NCBI RefSeq assembly: GCF_026914185.1
Contig: NC_070559.1
Span: forward strand, 7,547,501-7,611,500
Origin: Puccinia triticina
Taxonomy: Eukaryota > Basidiomycota > Pucciniomycetes > Pucciniales > Pucciniaceae
Reading direction: 5' to 3'
Length of the DNA stretch: 64,000 nucleotides
Below, piece by piece: positions 43,204-54,061 of the stretch (position 1 is its first letter; each line of letters begins with the position of its first letter). A program made the translations under genes and the position numbers. The notes beneath the pieces were generated by a model. The model was not told where the DNA came from and did no database searches. It worked only from the letters and a program-made list of their open reading frames with translations.

Positions 43204-43575
43204 CCGCTTGACTCTTTCCCATGGCAACATTCCCTGCTGTGGCGGTGCCACCGCTTCAGTTTCTCAGGCCCAACTGCTCCAGGTGACGACCTGCACAACA
43301 GAAGTTTTTTTTGTTGCCTCTGCCACCACATGTGCCCCCACAAGCAATTAAATGCAAACCTTGATTCAATCTCAGAGCTTGTATCACATATTTAAAAGAC
43401 CCTGCGTAGTAAGACCGGTGCGGTCAAGTCTATTCCCTCCCAGTTTGGCTGTACCGGGCCTCTCATTAATGTCTTTATGTGATTTGCCGCCCGGCCAACA
43501 GCCAATCAGCACCAAGTTTCAAGCCAAACCATGCCAGCCAGACACAGGGACACCACCACCTCAGCACGCGAGAAC
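43204..43575. other. No gene recognised between gypsy B and the hAT-like element
   Basis: Contains a short GC inverted pair (GTGGCGGTGCCACCGC near 43,238) and a run of T (43,303-43,310). No coding support. Confidence 0.5.
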
Positions 43576-45719
43576 CTGTAAGGGTCCAATGGACCCTCAC
43601 TAAAATAAGACTTGGAACGGGACACAGGGACGAGTGGGCAGTATGTCAAGGGAGTTTCTAGGTCCAAACTCTGGGGGATTGATTGCTTGTCTAGCCGGGA
43701 GAGAGGAGAAGCTCTCTCTGTTAGTCTAAGTACAAGATCATTGGTGAGGAAGACAAGGGAGAACAGAAGATGGAAATGTGCTTACCTAGCCGGGAGAGAG
43801 GAGAAGCTCTCTGCCGGACTAGGGAAGCGGAGGCTCAGACTAAGTATACGATGCGCGGGGTTTACGTAATCCTGTGACCCTTCGTGTGGAGTCCCGATGT
43901 CGAGGGGGGCTTCACAGAACCACAGGATGAAGGGCACAGGCGCAGGGCTACCTGAACACATCCAAACCAACAATGCGGCAGGAGGACCAACACCTTCTCA
44001 GACACTTGTCTTCCTGACTGTAAGCTTCTACCTGGTCGCCGCATTGGTCAACTTATGTCAACTTGTTCTTCTTGTGATTTTCCTTGCCCCACCACAATTC
44101 TTAGTTTGCTCAGTAATACTCGTGCGAGTGATGATTGACAAAAGCTCAAGGTTTGCATCCACATCATCTTTGAAAAGGCGACCTAAAGATGATTTGATCA
44201 ATTGGCACTCAGATACTGACACTTGAAATCTGACATCTCCAAAGAATCAACCGGGAAAATTCAAAGTCCAGAAAGCATCAATCTCAGCCAGTGATTCCTA
44301 CGGCACAATCAGTAGGTCTTGATGCAACTCGGCCAGCTTCTCAACATTCAAAATGGACTTGTAGGAATGCGACGTTCAACTCCAACTTACTGATCAAAGC
44401 CTACCTCAAGAACCCGGTGAACCCAGTACCGTTTCCGTCGCTACCAATGAAGACGGGCCGGGTGATGACAGGACCAGCGTCCCAAGGAAGCTTGTCAGCG
44501 GGGGGCACGTTGTTGACCCCAAAGCCGAGCCGGGCTGGGATGAATGGTTCTGAGCGCAGCTCACCTCCTCGGCTCAACGGACCCTTCCTGCAAATCCGCT
44601 CAAACAACGACCACGACTCCCGGCAAGTCGACTCTAGGGTTGTCGGCGCCACCTTTTCAAAAGGGGAGCCTGCTGAGCGCCCGAAGGATGGCGCCCCGGC
44701 GAGCTCGGTGCCACCTATTTTTAACTATTTTTAAGTTGAATTACATATTAAACAACAATGTACATGAAATTTCATTACATTTTGTGCCGCAAAAATGAGA
44801 AAAACGGGTGCAAGAAGTACAAAAAAAAATAAGGGAGTGAAGTGAGGTTCAAATTGGAACTGAGATAATTTGACCATTGGTGTCATTGCCATCATCTGAT
44901 GCTAATGTGCTCTGATTACTGCCCTGAAACAGAGGATCACAAAGATAATTGGACTTTTCATCTGGAGGAATCTCTCGAAACAATTCTTTGATTTGTGAGA
45001 AGAGGAGATGAGGCTTTGCTTGTTTGAAAATCTTTTGGCAGTAGGTGCACTTTGCCTGTTGTCGCCTTGCATCATCATTTTGTAAGTGAGACATTAAAAC
45101 CCCCTTCCAACGTGCACCATGATGATGCAGGTTAATGGAGGGAGTGACCCATTCTGCAGAAGTGGGCCTGGTGTTACTGATTGGCGGCATCATTGAATTT
45201 TGCAGATTAAAAGGTTTGTTATATGTTGGGAATTGGGAAGCTGGATCTGGCAGTTGCTGTGGAAGAGTCCAGAATGAAACACTACTGTATAGACTCTACA
45301 GGCATGAACATTTTTTCCCAGCTGGCACATCTTGTCACATTCCTGTGGCAGGTGCCGCCGTTGCAACATTCTCTCAAAGTGGGTTCCTGGGTGACTCTGT
45401 AAGCCCTGCTCCTCATAGGCTTACACAGACATGTCACTAGATTACATAATCCTAGTTCTCCCTTGTACTTAGTCTTCACCCTCTGCTTCCTTAGTCCGGC
45501 AGAGAGCTTCCCTCTCTCCCGGCTAGGTAAGCTCCTTTCCACTTTCTCTCATTCTGTCTAGCTGTACTTACCAGAGAGAGCTTCCCTCTCTCCCGGCTAG
45601 CCCTTTGCAATTGAGTCCCCCACCGTTTGGAACTAGAAAGTTTCCAAAGGCTCCGGCCTTGTCCCCTTTGGCCCCGGTTTCCTTGTCTTCATCAGTGAGG
45701 GTCTACTGGACCCTTACAG
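43576..45719. mobile_element. hAT-like DNA transposon, 2.1 kb, probably non-autonomous
   Basis: Terminal inverted repeats start CTGTAAGGGTCCA at both ends and run about 27 bases (to GGACCCTCACT). Subterminal regions carry inverted copies of 'cctagccgggagagaggagaagctctc' (43,680 and 43,793 on the left; 45,500 and 45,575 on the right). Inside is a BED-finger-like remnant (44849-45193) but no DDE transposase. No target duplication of 8 bp was found, so the family assignment rests on the BED-like peptide. Confidence 0.6.
44849..45193 (-). CDS. BED zinc-finger-like N-terminal fragment of a hAT transposase
   Basis: Frame of 114 codons from ATG 45193. Its central part ARWKGVLMSHLQ... then AKCTYCQKIFKQAKPHLLF resembles the C-x2-C...H pattern of BED fingers at the start of hAT transposases; the last metal-binding His is not evident. 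Ser/Asp-rich after it. No catalytic domain follows. Likely a DNA-binding remnant of the surrounding element. Confidence 0.45.
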   Translation of the reverse strand: MMPPISNTRPTSAEWVTPSINLHHHGARWKGVLMSHLQNDDARRQQAKCTYCQKIFKQAKPHLLFSQIKELFREIPPDEKSNYLCDPLFQGSNQSTLASDDGNDTNGQIISVPI

Positions 45720-45743
45720 ACTCACCCTATTTTCACGGGTAAG

Positions 45744-45813
45744 AGGTGCGCGCCGACCCCAGTTGTTGAGATTTTCGGGGCCCCGGGTGCGTGCCCCGGG
45801 GGGGCGCGCACCT
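45744..45813. repeat. GC-rich hairpin with 11-bp perfect stem
   Basis: AGGTGCGCGCC at 45,744-45,754 and its complement GGCGCGCACCT at 45,803-45,813, with CCCCGGG/CCCGGGG pairs inside. It directly precedes the small open frame at 45,830. Confidence 0.8.
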
Positions 45814-45829
45814 TGGCGCGCCTCAATCC

Positions 45830-46159
45830 ATGGCGCCAACAACCCTAGTTGACTCCCTCTTTTATGGCCCCGTGGACCCCGTCCTGGTCGACCCTTCTGT
45901 CAATCATTATTACACCTTCCCCAAACTCAAAGAGGCCCTCATGGCCCCCCTAAATTGCTACAAATGTGACCTTTTTGACCCTGTCATCCTTCACCCCTCC
46001 TTCAATCCTCTTCGTCCATCTAACCATCCTGTCTTGTCCACTCCTCCTCCTTCACAACCCTCCCAGTTCTCTGCTCACTCCCTTGTTAACCTTAACTCTG
46101 AAGTCTTTCCTTGGGATGCTAAGAAAGGTATTGGCCTCCTCAACCCTTGCAAAACTTAA
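45830..46159 (+). CDS. Small hypothetical protein, 109 aa
   Basis: ATG frame starting MAPTTLVDSLFYGPVDPVLV. Middle part FPKLKEALMAPLNCYKCDLF, then a Pro/Ser-rich stretch and GLLNPCKT at the end. The composition looks protein-like but no family was recognised, and no splice context helps. The first bases (TGGCGCCAACAACCCTAG) recur with one change on the other strand near 44,630-44,652 inside the hAT-like element, so it may be part of a transposon. Confidence 0.3.
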   Translation: MAPTTLVDSLFYGPVDPVLVDPSVNHYYTFPKLKEALMAPLNCYKCDLFDPVILHPSFNPLRPSNHPVLSTPPPSQPSQFSAHSLVNLNSEVFPWDAKKGIGLLNPCKT

Positions 46160-46795
46160 AATAACATCCCTCCCATCCTCTACATAGTTCTCTCCCTGCT
46201 TCTCAATTTAATTGCGCTCAAGCTTTTCAAAAGTAGTAATCTATGGTCGCTCAAATCATAGCCTATCCAGTCAGTTCTTTATTTTTCAGCGAACAACATA
46301 TGAGAGAGAGATATGGTGACTGGATTGCCACTCCCTATCAAGCAGCGAAAGAAACCTGTGTGGCCAATTGCTTACCGTGCCTCTTTCCTTCCTTGAACAA
46401 GCATTGCTTTGTTTCATGGATGTTGTGATTTGCTGTTTTTTCATAGCTTTGCAAGTTATCTGTATCTATGAATGCAAGACACACATCATCTCATTGTCAA
46501 TCTATCAAAGCTATTCTACTGAAATTTTCTCAGTGAATTTGAGGGTTATATAGAGATGTGTATTGTTGGAGAAAATCATTGTGGTTGGTTCCAATCCCAA
46601 CTTGTTTTCTCACAAAATTTTAATTAATGGCCAACCAGTCACTGGGGTAGCACCAGGGCTGCCAATGAGGAATCAGGAACAAGGAGAAAGCTATAATAGC
46701 CAGGTTTTCCACTGGTGGGGGAAATGGGGTGATCTGTTGATTGGGCCAAGATGCTAGCAATAGCATGTAGTGAGGTGGGAAACTCTCCCTGAAAC
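46160..46795. other. No gene recognised
   Basis: A/T-rich intergenic DNA. Short open frames on both strands lack conserved motifs. Confidence 0.5.
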
Positions 46796-47000
46796 AACGC
46801 TGAAACAAATGCAATACAAGAAATGTATATGGTAAGCGTTTCACATCAAAGATACATACCTACATGTCTAAATTTTTGTTTTTAGCCATTATATACAGGA
46901 TAACAGCTAAAAACAAAAAATAAGACATGTAGGTATGCATCTTCAATGTGAAATATTTACCATATACATTTCTTGTATTGCATTTGTTTCAGTGTTGCCT
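46796..47000. repeat. Inverted-repeat element (MITE-like)
   Basis: Arms of about 85-95 bases: left includes GCAATACAAGAAATGTATAT and 'acatacctacatgtct', right is its reverse complement ('agacatgtaggtatgcat' to 'atatacatttcttgtattgc'). Ends lie near CCTGAAACAACGC and GTGTTGCCTGAAAC. Target duplication unclear. Confidence 0.7.
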
Positions 47001-48023
47001 GAAACCTGCAGCGGTGTAGCCACCTTGGCCTCTAGTCCAATACAAATACATGTATTGGAATACGCAATACAATAAATGATTGGAAAAAAATTGTGTATTG
47101 TCCTGTCTGATACAGTGATACCATATTGTATTGGATTTGTTACAGTGTTGGTGCTGGTGCAGCGGAGGTCTAGGGTTTTGTCCTTGCAGCAGAACCAATC
47201 TGAATGCAGATTCAAAGTCAATGTAGTCTTAGATTGGATGTCATGCAGGGGCTTCATGGACCACAAAGCCTGACTACATAAGATGAATCAGTTTTACACA
47301 TGGTGGCTTGTATGCATATGTTGTGCAGCAAATGGGGGCTACAAAGTGCTACAAGATGAAAGCTGAACCACTGCTGTTACACTGATGGCTATCAAGCATT
47401 TCGGGTAACTAAGTGTTTGCCCACAAGCTTCTTTTTTTCTTTTTTTTTGCCCTTAGACTATCCAGACATGCTCAAAGATGGACATAGTGATTTTCTGTGT
47501 GCAACTATAATAAGGGGCTGTACCATAGGCTTCAATTTTGCAAGATTGCTACATTGATTTTCCTCTACACAAAAATTGAAAGCAAGAGGAGGGTTCAACT
47601 GCTGAAATTCTTCAATTTTGGTCTCAAGACTGCATTTTGGTGATGTTCAGTTTTAGTTTGAACTAGAGTTCAAGGCAGCTACGCCGCCACACTTTAATTG
47701 GGGTCCAACCTTTAATACAGCTCCCCCTGACTCTTTTAGGAATACAAATCACAACCCCAAAGATATGATCTGCACATCTTGGAGTTGCACTGTTTTGTTT
47801 ATCTCCACTTCAAACTGTCCCCAATCATACTTGACACTCAGTCTGCAGCATAAAATTTAGTTGTTCTCAGCTTCTGCTTAACTGCTCATCATCTCAATTA
47901 AAAAGTGAACCATGAAATTCACAGCATTGGGCCCTGATGTGCTCTCAATAAATTCCCTGCCCTTAGCTGAGTGGAGTATTGGTGGAAGGACAATACAAAT
48001 GATCCTTGTGGATCTTCAATATT
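47001..48023. other. No gene recognised
   Basis: The motif 'gtattg.ataca' recurs at 47,040-47,130. Otherwise unassigned A/T-rich sequence with no supported coding frame. Confidence 0.5.
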
Positions 48024-48169
48024 GGAGGACTTCCCATCAATCTGGGAACTCAGATTTTTCTAGATTTTGCGGGGAAATCTGGGCTCAATCTTCCCAAATC
48101 CTAGATCTGCCTAGATGTCCCTGCAAAATCTGAGAAAATCTGGGTTTCCAGATCGGCGGGAAGTCCTCC
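48024..48169. repeat. MITE with ~50-bp terminal inverted repeats (GGAGGACTTCCC)
   Basis: 146 bp. Left GGAGGACTTCCC...AGATTTTGCGGGGA and right its imperfect reverse complement, flanked by ATT on both sides (48021-48023 and 48170-48172). Related sequence occurs at 59,012-59,131. Confidence 0.75.
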
Positions 48170-48773
48170 ATTAGGGAACAACATTGTTCAAACAAATCTT
48201 GTGAATGCTATGGTGTTGGTTGTCCTTGATCTCCATCCGGGGCTCACGCTGAAGCACCTAATTACCCCGGAAGAGACTCATGCCTTCCGCATCTCGTCTG
48301 TTTTGTGGTGCAGGATGAGGATTTGTGGTGTGCTTGCTTTTAATTTATGAAGATTCTTCCAGATGGAAGTGGAACAAGAAATGTCAAGATGAGGGATAAA
48401 TGTGTGGTAAGATTTTTTTTTCTTGAAAGGGAGCATGTGTACATCTTTGGTTATTCTGGAAATCGTGCTCGGCGTGGCTGGTAGGAGCGCGTTCATGTCC
48501 CTGCTAGACGAAGAAGGAGGAGAAACCGGGGTGGTCGCGGCTGAAATATCTGGTGTGATCCGCGGTCATCTACCAGATATGTATCCCGGATTGTCTCCCG
48601 GATATCCTGCACGCGCTAAGGTTTGACTCCTTTCATCGCAGCTACAATTTTGTACCCTGTCATCGATCGCTCCTAACTTTTTTCCGACGTTGCCTACCCA
48701 CTTATATCTATAGTTACCCCTCGCCGATCCCCACCGTTTGACTCCCCTGAGTCAACCCAATAAGATCGACCGC
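48170..48773 (+). promoter_or_regulatory. Upstream region of ERG6
   Basis: No upstream gene recognised. The 100 bases before the start are pyrimidine-rich with 'cttatatctatag' at about 48,700, a possible TATA-like element. An open frame at 48,423-48,626 has no conserved features. Confidence 0.35.
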
Positions 48774-50129
48774 ATGTCAGGTACTACCACTTCCGCCACG
48801 ACGCAGGCCTTGATCGACAATGGAGGTGCCGATTTGAAGAATCGAAAAAACATCTCTGGATATTCTAAGTTTTGGAGTCCCGAAGCCGCTCAGGACACCA
48901 AAGAGGATGAGAAGAACCGAAAAGACCAGTACGAAAATCTGGTCAATGGTTACTACGACGCCTGTACCGACATATACGAATATGGATGGGGCCAGGTGAG
49001 TAGCAGTGTTCATCAAGATCGGACAATACTTCCTGTTTCTTCCGACGCTTACAGAGAGCCTCGGCGGAATGTTTGTTGGCATCCATCGGTTCTGACTTTG
49101 CTTTACTCTCCCTTCCTCTTAGAATTTCCATTTTGCGCGATACTACAAGGGTGAAGCTTTCGCTCAGGGAATCGCCCGACATGAGCACTACCTTGCTGCC
49201 CAAATCGGCATCAAAGAGAATATGAAGGTACTCGATGTCGGCTGTGGTATCGGTGGTCCCGCCCGAGAGATATGTTTCTTCACAGATGCCAACATCGTTG
49301 GGATCAACAACAATATCTTTCAAGTCGATCGTGCCATCAAGTATTCCACCAAGGCCGGCTTAAGTCACAAATTAACCTTTGAGAAGGGCGACTTTACCAA
49401 AATGGCTGATCAATTCGGTGAAGACGTCTTTGACGCTGTCTATGCGATCGAAGCTACTGTCCACGCCCCGGAGTGCGAAGACGTATACGCCGAGGTGTTC
49501 AAAGTCCTGAAACCCGGTGGCATTGTGAGTTACTTTAGCCGTGTGAATGCAAATGATATTTTTGCCTTTCTAATATTTCTTTTCTGGCGATTTTTCCCCT
49601 AGTTTGGTTTGTATGAGTGGTGTTTGACCGACAAGTACGATGACAAGAACCCTCAACATCGCCAAATTCGTCATGAAATTGAACTTGGTGACGCGATCCC
49701 CGAGCTCCGTACAGTTGAACGCACTTTACTGGGCATGAAAAATGTTGGATTCGAGGTTATCAAGTCAGAGGATATGGCCGCTCGAGACGATCCGCTCCCC
49801 TGGTACTACCCCCTTCGCGGAAAGCTGTCGGAAGCCCAGACGGTCTGGGATTACTTTACCATTTTCCGATTAACTACGTTCGGAAAGGGACTTCTTTCTG
49901 GTACCGTCAGAATCCTTGAGACTTTGGGCCTTGTCCACAAAGGCACATCTGCAGTTGACCGTTCGCTCAACATCGCTGCCAATGCTCTCGTGGCTGGTGG
50001 CGAATCTGGGATTTTCACTCCCATGCAATTGGTGAGTCCATTTGTCTTTTTCGATATTCTTCCAAGTCTTGTAATAAGCTAATTTTCTCATCAATATAGC
50101 TCATCGTCCGCAAACCTGAGAGCAAATAG
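48774..50129 (+). CDS. ERG6: Sterol 24-C-methyltransferase, four exons, 360 aa
   Basis: Transfers a methyl group from S-adenosylmethionine to C-24 of the sterol side chain in ergosterol synthesis (zymosterol to fecosterol in yeast), at the ER or lipid droplet. Exons: 48774-48995, 49123-49524, 49603-50031, 50100-50129; introns of 127, 78 and 68 bp, all GT-AG and phase 0. Start chosen at the ATG giving MSGTTTSATT; no upstream ATG is in frame nearby. Signatures: YEYGWGQ, NFHFARYYKGEAF, the SAM-binding LDVGCGIGGPAREI at about residue 111, YAIEATVHAP, LKPGGI, YEWCLTDKYD, DPLPWYYPL, and the C-terminal LIVRKP split by the last intron. Length and motif order fit fungal Erg6 closely. It is a single-copy housekeeping gene amid transposons. 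Confidence 0.97.
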
Positions 50130-50727
50130 AAAAATTGTCTGCCATCCGTGCCCTGGTTCCCTCCCTTTTCACAATCCAGAAATGGTGTCACTCATTATTA
50201 CATCTGTTAGAGTTCTTGACAAACTTCTTTCCGCTTGTATATCCGACATGATATCATTCCCTCTAACGTTATCCTGCTTGCTGCTCCATCAAGATTTCCA
50301 AGTACAATTCAGATCGCCATGGTCAATTAAGTATCACATATTACCTTGAATCACCTAGATGTCACGTCTCATCATATTCTCTTCAGGCCGGGTTGAAATC
50401 CAGAGAGCCTATGAAGGCTACAGAAGCAACCGTGCCTAACTTGGTAGATCGGTCCCGGCCCCTCTTCATCAAAGAGAACCTGACGCCATTAGATTTGAGA
50501 TTCCGCAGTGCTCTGAGTGATTGGGCCACGCATTGCGTCTTTGGTAGCTGGTGTTCAGCCGCTACATAGACATTGATCAACGCCCTCAATGATTGTTCAT
50601 TACCCGATCTACTTGTTTTAGATGCGTATCTTTGCACTTGTAAGTACGACAATCTGGAACGACATCAGCCAGGACAATGGAAGGACATTGATAAAATATA
50701 GGATGGTGGTTGCTGCCCCAATCTATA
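50130..50727 (-). other. ERG6 3' flank with a possible minus-strand exon (50,383-50,650)
   Basis: A minus-strand open frame of about 89 codons contains two SLRAL repeats (EQSLRALINVYVAAEHQL and AQSLRALRNL). It is preceded by TTCCAG, a possible splice acceptor, near 50,653. The upstream part would be beyond the MITE at 50,728. No family was recognised and no start is visible, so it is not called a gene. Confidence 0.3.
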
Positions 50728-50858
50728 GCACTGTTCACGTAAGAAATCTATGACCATGTGAGAGATATACATCAGCATACTTTCCCAGCCAAATTGGCTG
50801 GCACAATGGGATAAACTTTATTTCAATCTTGCTGATGTTTAGCTTACGTGAACAGTGC
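50728..50858. mobile_element. 131-bp MITE, copy 1
   Basis: Terminal inverted repeat GCACTGTTCACGTAAG / CTTACGTGAACAGTGC, with further complementary pairs inside (ACATCAGCA/TGCTGATGT and CCAGCCAAATTGGCTGG). Left flank TA, right flank TT. Identical over its full length to the copy at 63821-63951. Confidence 0.92.
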
Positions 50859-50889
50859 TTATGTAAGTAAATATATCCAATGCAAACAA

Positions 50890-51085
50890 AATTAGACCAG
50901 GAAAAGATGTATGTTGTATCCATTCGACTATGCTCATGCTGTCTTGTTGAAAACAAAGGTGGCGTGAACAAGTCGTGGCCCGGAATATAATCAGGCCAGG
51001 TAAAGATGTACATTGTATGTATCCATTTGACTATACTTATGCTATCTTGCTGAAAACGAAGGAACCAGTCGTGGCCCAAAAGCTT
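50890..51085. repeat. Imperfect tandem duplication (~105 bp, two units)
   Basis: Units start 'gaccaggaaaagatgta' (about 50,895) and 'ggccaggtaaagatgta' (about 50,995), each running to 'cgtggcccgg/aa'. No coding support. Confidence 0.7.
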
Positions 51086-51221
51086 TGGTTCGAGCAATCA
51101 TCCATGTGTCCATATCTTTACCAGTTCCAACATCCGCAGAGGCTGCAGATTTGATTAGTTAAGTATTCAGCCACGTATATTGAAAAATTTCATCCCAGCT
51201 CTGTTGAGGGGTATTTATCTC

Positions 51222-52039
51222 AGGCCCCAATTATAAACAATATTTGAAACTTTATTCAAATATATTTCCGTTTGTTTTGAAGGTCAGTTATAACTCGTTC
51301 ATAGTTAAATACAGGGTTTCAAAAGTGTTTTTGAGCTCAAAAGTCCTCATCAAGGACTTTTGAAATTGAAATTTGCCAAAATTTGCTAATGTACATGATT
51401 ACAGGTCTCAATACACCGTATGAGCTCCTGTACCATAAATCTTGAGGTTGATGTGTCTTTCAATCAACCATGTACACATCTGGCTGGCTGAATTGGGATG
51501 CCAGTATCCACCACCCAACCCCCAAACCCACTCGTTCCATCCCCTCCCCACAAGAACGTGTGGACCAACAGCTGCTGGCCTGACTTTGCGCAGGGGCACT
51601 ACGCGGAATCCTGTGAGGATTCCTTGGGATCCTCGTCAAAGGAGTCCCCGGGTGTACGGAAAGCCCTCCGGACGGGGTCCCTCGGCCCCTCCGTTTGAGA
51701 GGCTTGGGGTTGCTGAAGGGGCCCGGGCCAAAGCCGCCGGGCAAGGTCTGCAGATTGAGATAGGCTCCGTTCGACGCAAGCCCGCCGACTGGGTTGCGAG
51801 CCCCAGGAGAGTTCCCATGCCAACTGGTCGACCCCTAGTGAAGTAGAACAGTCCAGTTGGCCAGCATTCTTGCTCACCAATGCCAAAATTGGCTGTTTGT
51901 GCGCCTGGGTTTATAATTGGCCAGGTTTTGAATCACTTTTGAAACCCTGTATTTAGCTATGAATGAGTTATAACTGGGCTTCAAAACAATTGTAAATATA
52001 TTTGAATAAAGTTTCAAATATTGTTTATAATTGGGGCCT
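51222..52039. mobile_element. 818-bp inverted-repeat DNA element
   Basis: Arms of 106 bp (51222-51327 and 51934-52039) begin AGGCCCCAATTATAAAC and are near-complementary throughout. The interior is GC-rich with many overlapping open frames on both strands but no recognisable protein. No clear target duplication, so the family is undetermined. Confidence 0.8.
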
Positions 52040-53137
52040 CAGACGCATAAAGGAAGCATGAATTGTATTCCTGTTAGACTTCTTGTCACCGCTTTTCCTT
52101 TCCACCCGTTGGGCGACGGTTCCACTTGCAAGGTTTCTGTTCATTCTGAAGCAAATGGTTACTACAGAGCATTTCTTTGTTGCTATATTTGGATATTTCC
52201 CTCTGTAATGATAAGAATCATACTTAATACTTTAGCCTGTGTTTTCCCCAGTTAGAAATCTTAATCACCAGCTGAACCTTTGGTTTGGCAGGACAATCAA
52301 AATGGAAATGATGGACAGAGTGTCCGCTTCTAAATGAATTCGCCATAGACTTATCCTCAAATTATCGTGCGGAACTCCACTTATCCATGTTCACAATGTA
52401 AAGCACCGCATGTCAATAACAGCGCCTGCTTTTCGGCAATTCCCTTGTTTGTGTATAATTAATTATCCACATAGTCTTATATACTGGACCCAAATACATC
52501 CATGAAGCAAGGAGTAGGGAAAGGTTTCCCGAGATCCCATCGACTCAATCGGTCACCCGCAATCCTTCCGGGAGGACTACCGGTGGTGAGGACGGCGGGA
52601 TTGGTTCTTGAATACCTAGATAGATTAACATTAGCTCGCCATCGCATCGATCATTCCTCGATGATTGTTGTCAGGATCTTTATTCTTGATCATATACAGA
52701 CTACATAACACATGCCACACATGAGTCACGTCGGCTCATGACAGCCTACGCCAAAATCTTGTTGGTTTAGAATGCTGTAGATCTAATCTGACAGGTAGCC
52801 ACGTAGTCAGCGCAGCGGACTAGTCCCTACTAAGGCGGACGATTGGAATCAGCCACAAGTTATTGCAAGCTACGTACCCAGGGTTTCGGTTGACCTCCTT
52901 ACTTAGGTACTTCCCACTTTCCGGTTCCCGCTGAAAGTTAATCAAGTGTGCAGCACGTCTTGAAAGACTACTAACAGTGAGATTACCGAACATACCTCGT
53001 TCGACACTTGCACAAGCTTACAGATCAGCGTTTCCTCGCAAGGAGCTCTCCGACGACGCCCACCCTCATGCAAGTTGTCAGCTTCAGAATTTCTGTTTGA
53101 TCTCTAGCTGCTTTCGATTACTGCGATTTTGAAGAAG
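52040..53137. other. Intergenic, no gene recognised
   Basis: Small open frames lack conserved motifs. The last 200 bases before 53,138 are probably the promoter and 5' UTR of the gene that follows. Confidence 0.45.
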
Positions 53138-54061
53138 ATGGCCACGGCATACCGGCGCCATTCGAACTCTGGGTCGAACTGGAACCAGAATTCGACGTTC
53201 TCGCCACGAGAAACGACCCCCAGTCTTAGAGCACCCTCACCCTCGTTCAATCACCGAAGTATGCAGAGTTCTCTATGGCCTTTGAAAGCTAGCGCATCAT
53301 GTTCTCCCTCACTGAGCATTAGCAGAGCGACTTCGCAGAAGTCCTTGTTATACCAAAGTACTAGCAACTCAGTCGCCTCGCCTCACTCGATCCCGCCCGT
53401 ACCCGAGGATCTTTATGATCAAGAGCAAGCGCGTCCAAAGGAAGGATCCAAAGAGAAGACTAGCACGAAAGACGATACTCTCGAGAAGGGGAAGAATCCA
53501 GCGATTGTGAGGAATAGGCCCATATTCAATGCTACCCGCCAAGCAGTCGCCTCGTCTTACTCGATCCCGCCTGTCTCCGAAGAGCCTTGCAGTCAGCAAC
53601 AGACAAGTTCAGAGGACGGATCAAAAGATAAATCAAGCTCGAAAGAAGAAACATCGGGGAAGGGCAAAGAGCCAGCGATCGTGCGGACCAGACCAATATT
53701 TCATGCTAACCTAGAGGAAGCCAAAAAGTACCACCAAAACCGCCTCAAGAGTTTATCATTGAGTAAGAAGACACCGGTTTCGTGCGAGGAAATCATCAGT
53801 CGATATTGCGATCATTTCAACTTTCAACTACCCATCTTAGAAGTAATTCGCTGCAAAGAAAGTACTCGAAAGAGAGTATTTTTGAGGATCAAGCGACGAT
53901 TGGTCGGCATCGGAGAAGGCCAGACGACGTTTGAGGCCATGCTTGCAGCATACGACGACACAGTTCTCTACTTGTTCAACGGTGACTCTCAACTGAAAAA
54001 ACAGCTTCTTCAGCCGAATGAATCTATCGAATGGAATCACCAAAAAGTAGGGAAAAAGTGA
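53138..54061 (+). CDS. Hypothetical protein, 307 aa, with internal ~55-aa duplication
   Basis: Single-exon gene from ATG 53138 (MATAYRRHSNSGSNWNQ). The N-terminal half is Ser/Pro-rich and disordered. Residues ~80-190 hold a tandem duplication of about 55 residues: VASPHSIPPVPEDL...PAIVRNRPIFNA and VASSYSIPPVSEEP...PAIVRTRPIFHA, each with a KEGSKEK- or EDGSKDK-type charged stretch. The C-terminal ~100 residues are predicted folded. KTPVSCEEIISRYCDHFNFQ, then KRRLVGIGEGQTTFEAMLAA, loos resembles a double-stranded-RNA-binding-type alpha-beta layout (G-x-G followed by an Ala-rich helix), but the match is weak. No signal peptide or membrane segment. Function unknown. Confidence 0.75.
   Translation: MATAYRRHSNSGSNWNQNSTFSPRETTPSLRAPSPSFNHRSMQSSLWPLKASASCSPSLSISRATSQKSLLYQSTSNSVASPHSIPPVPEDLYDQEQARPKEGSKEKTSTKDDTLEKGKNPAIVRNRPIFNATRQAVASSYSIPPVSEEPCSQQQTSSEDGSKDKSSSKEETSGKGKEPAIVRTRPIFHANLEEAKKYHQNRLKSLSLSKKTPVSCEEIISRYCDHFNFQLPILEVIRCKESTRKRVFLRIKRRLVGIGEGQTTFEAMLAAYDDTVLYLFNGDSQLKKQLLQPNESIEWNHQKVGKK

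Noticed and set aside
33048..43207. Exact target duplication for gypsy B
   Set aside because: Flanks are ACGG and CCGC; too different to call, so insertion with later mutation or recombination cannot be separated.
43568..45727. 8-bp target duplication for the hAT-like element
   Set aside because: Flanking octamers do not match in any nearby register.
50735..51097. 120-codon minus-strand frame
   Set aside because: It covers a MITE and a tandem duplication; no family resemblance.
51442..51886. Overlapping 95-134-codon frames on both strands
   Set aside because: GC-rich interior of an inverted-repeat element, with open frames in several phases, typical of composition rather than coding.
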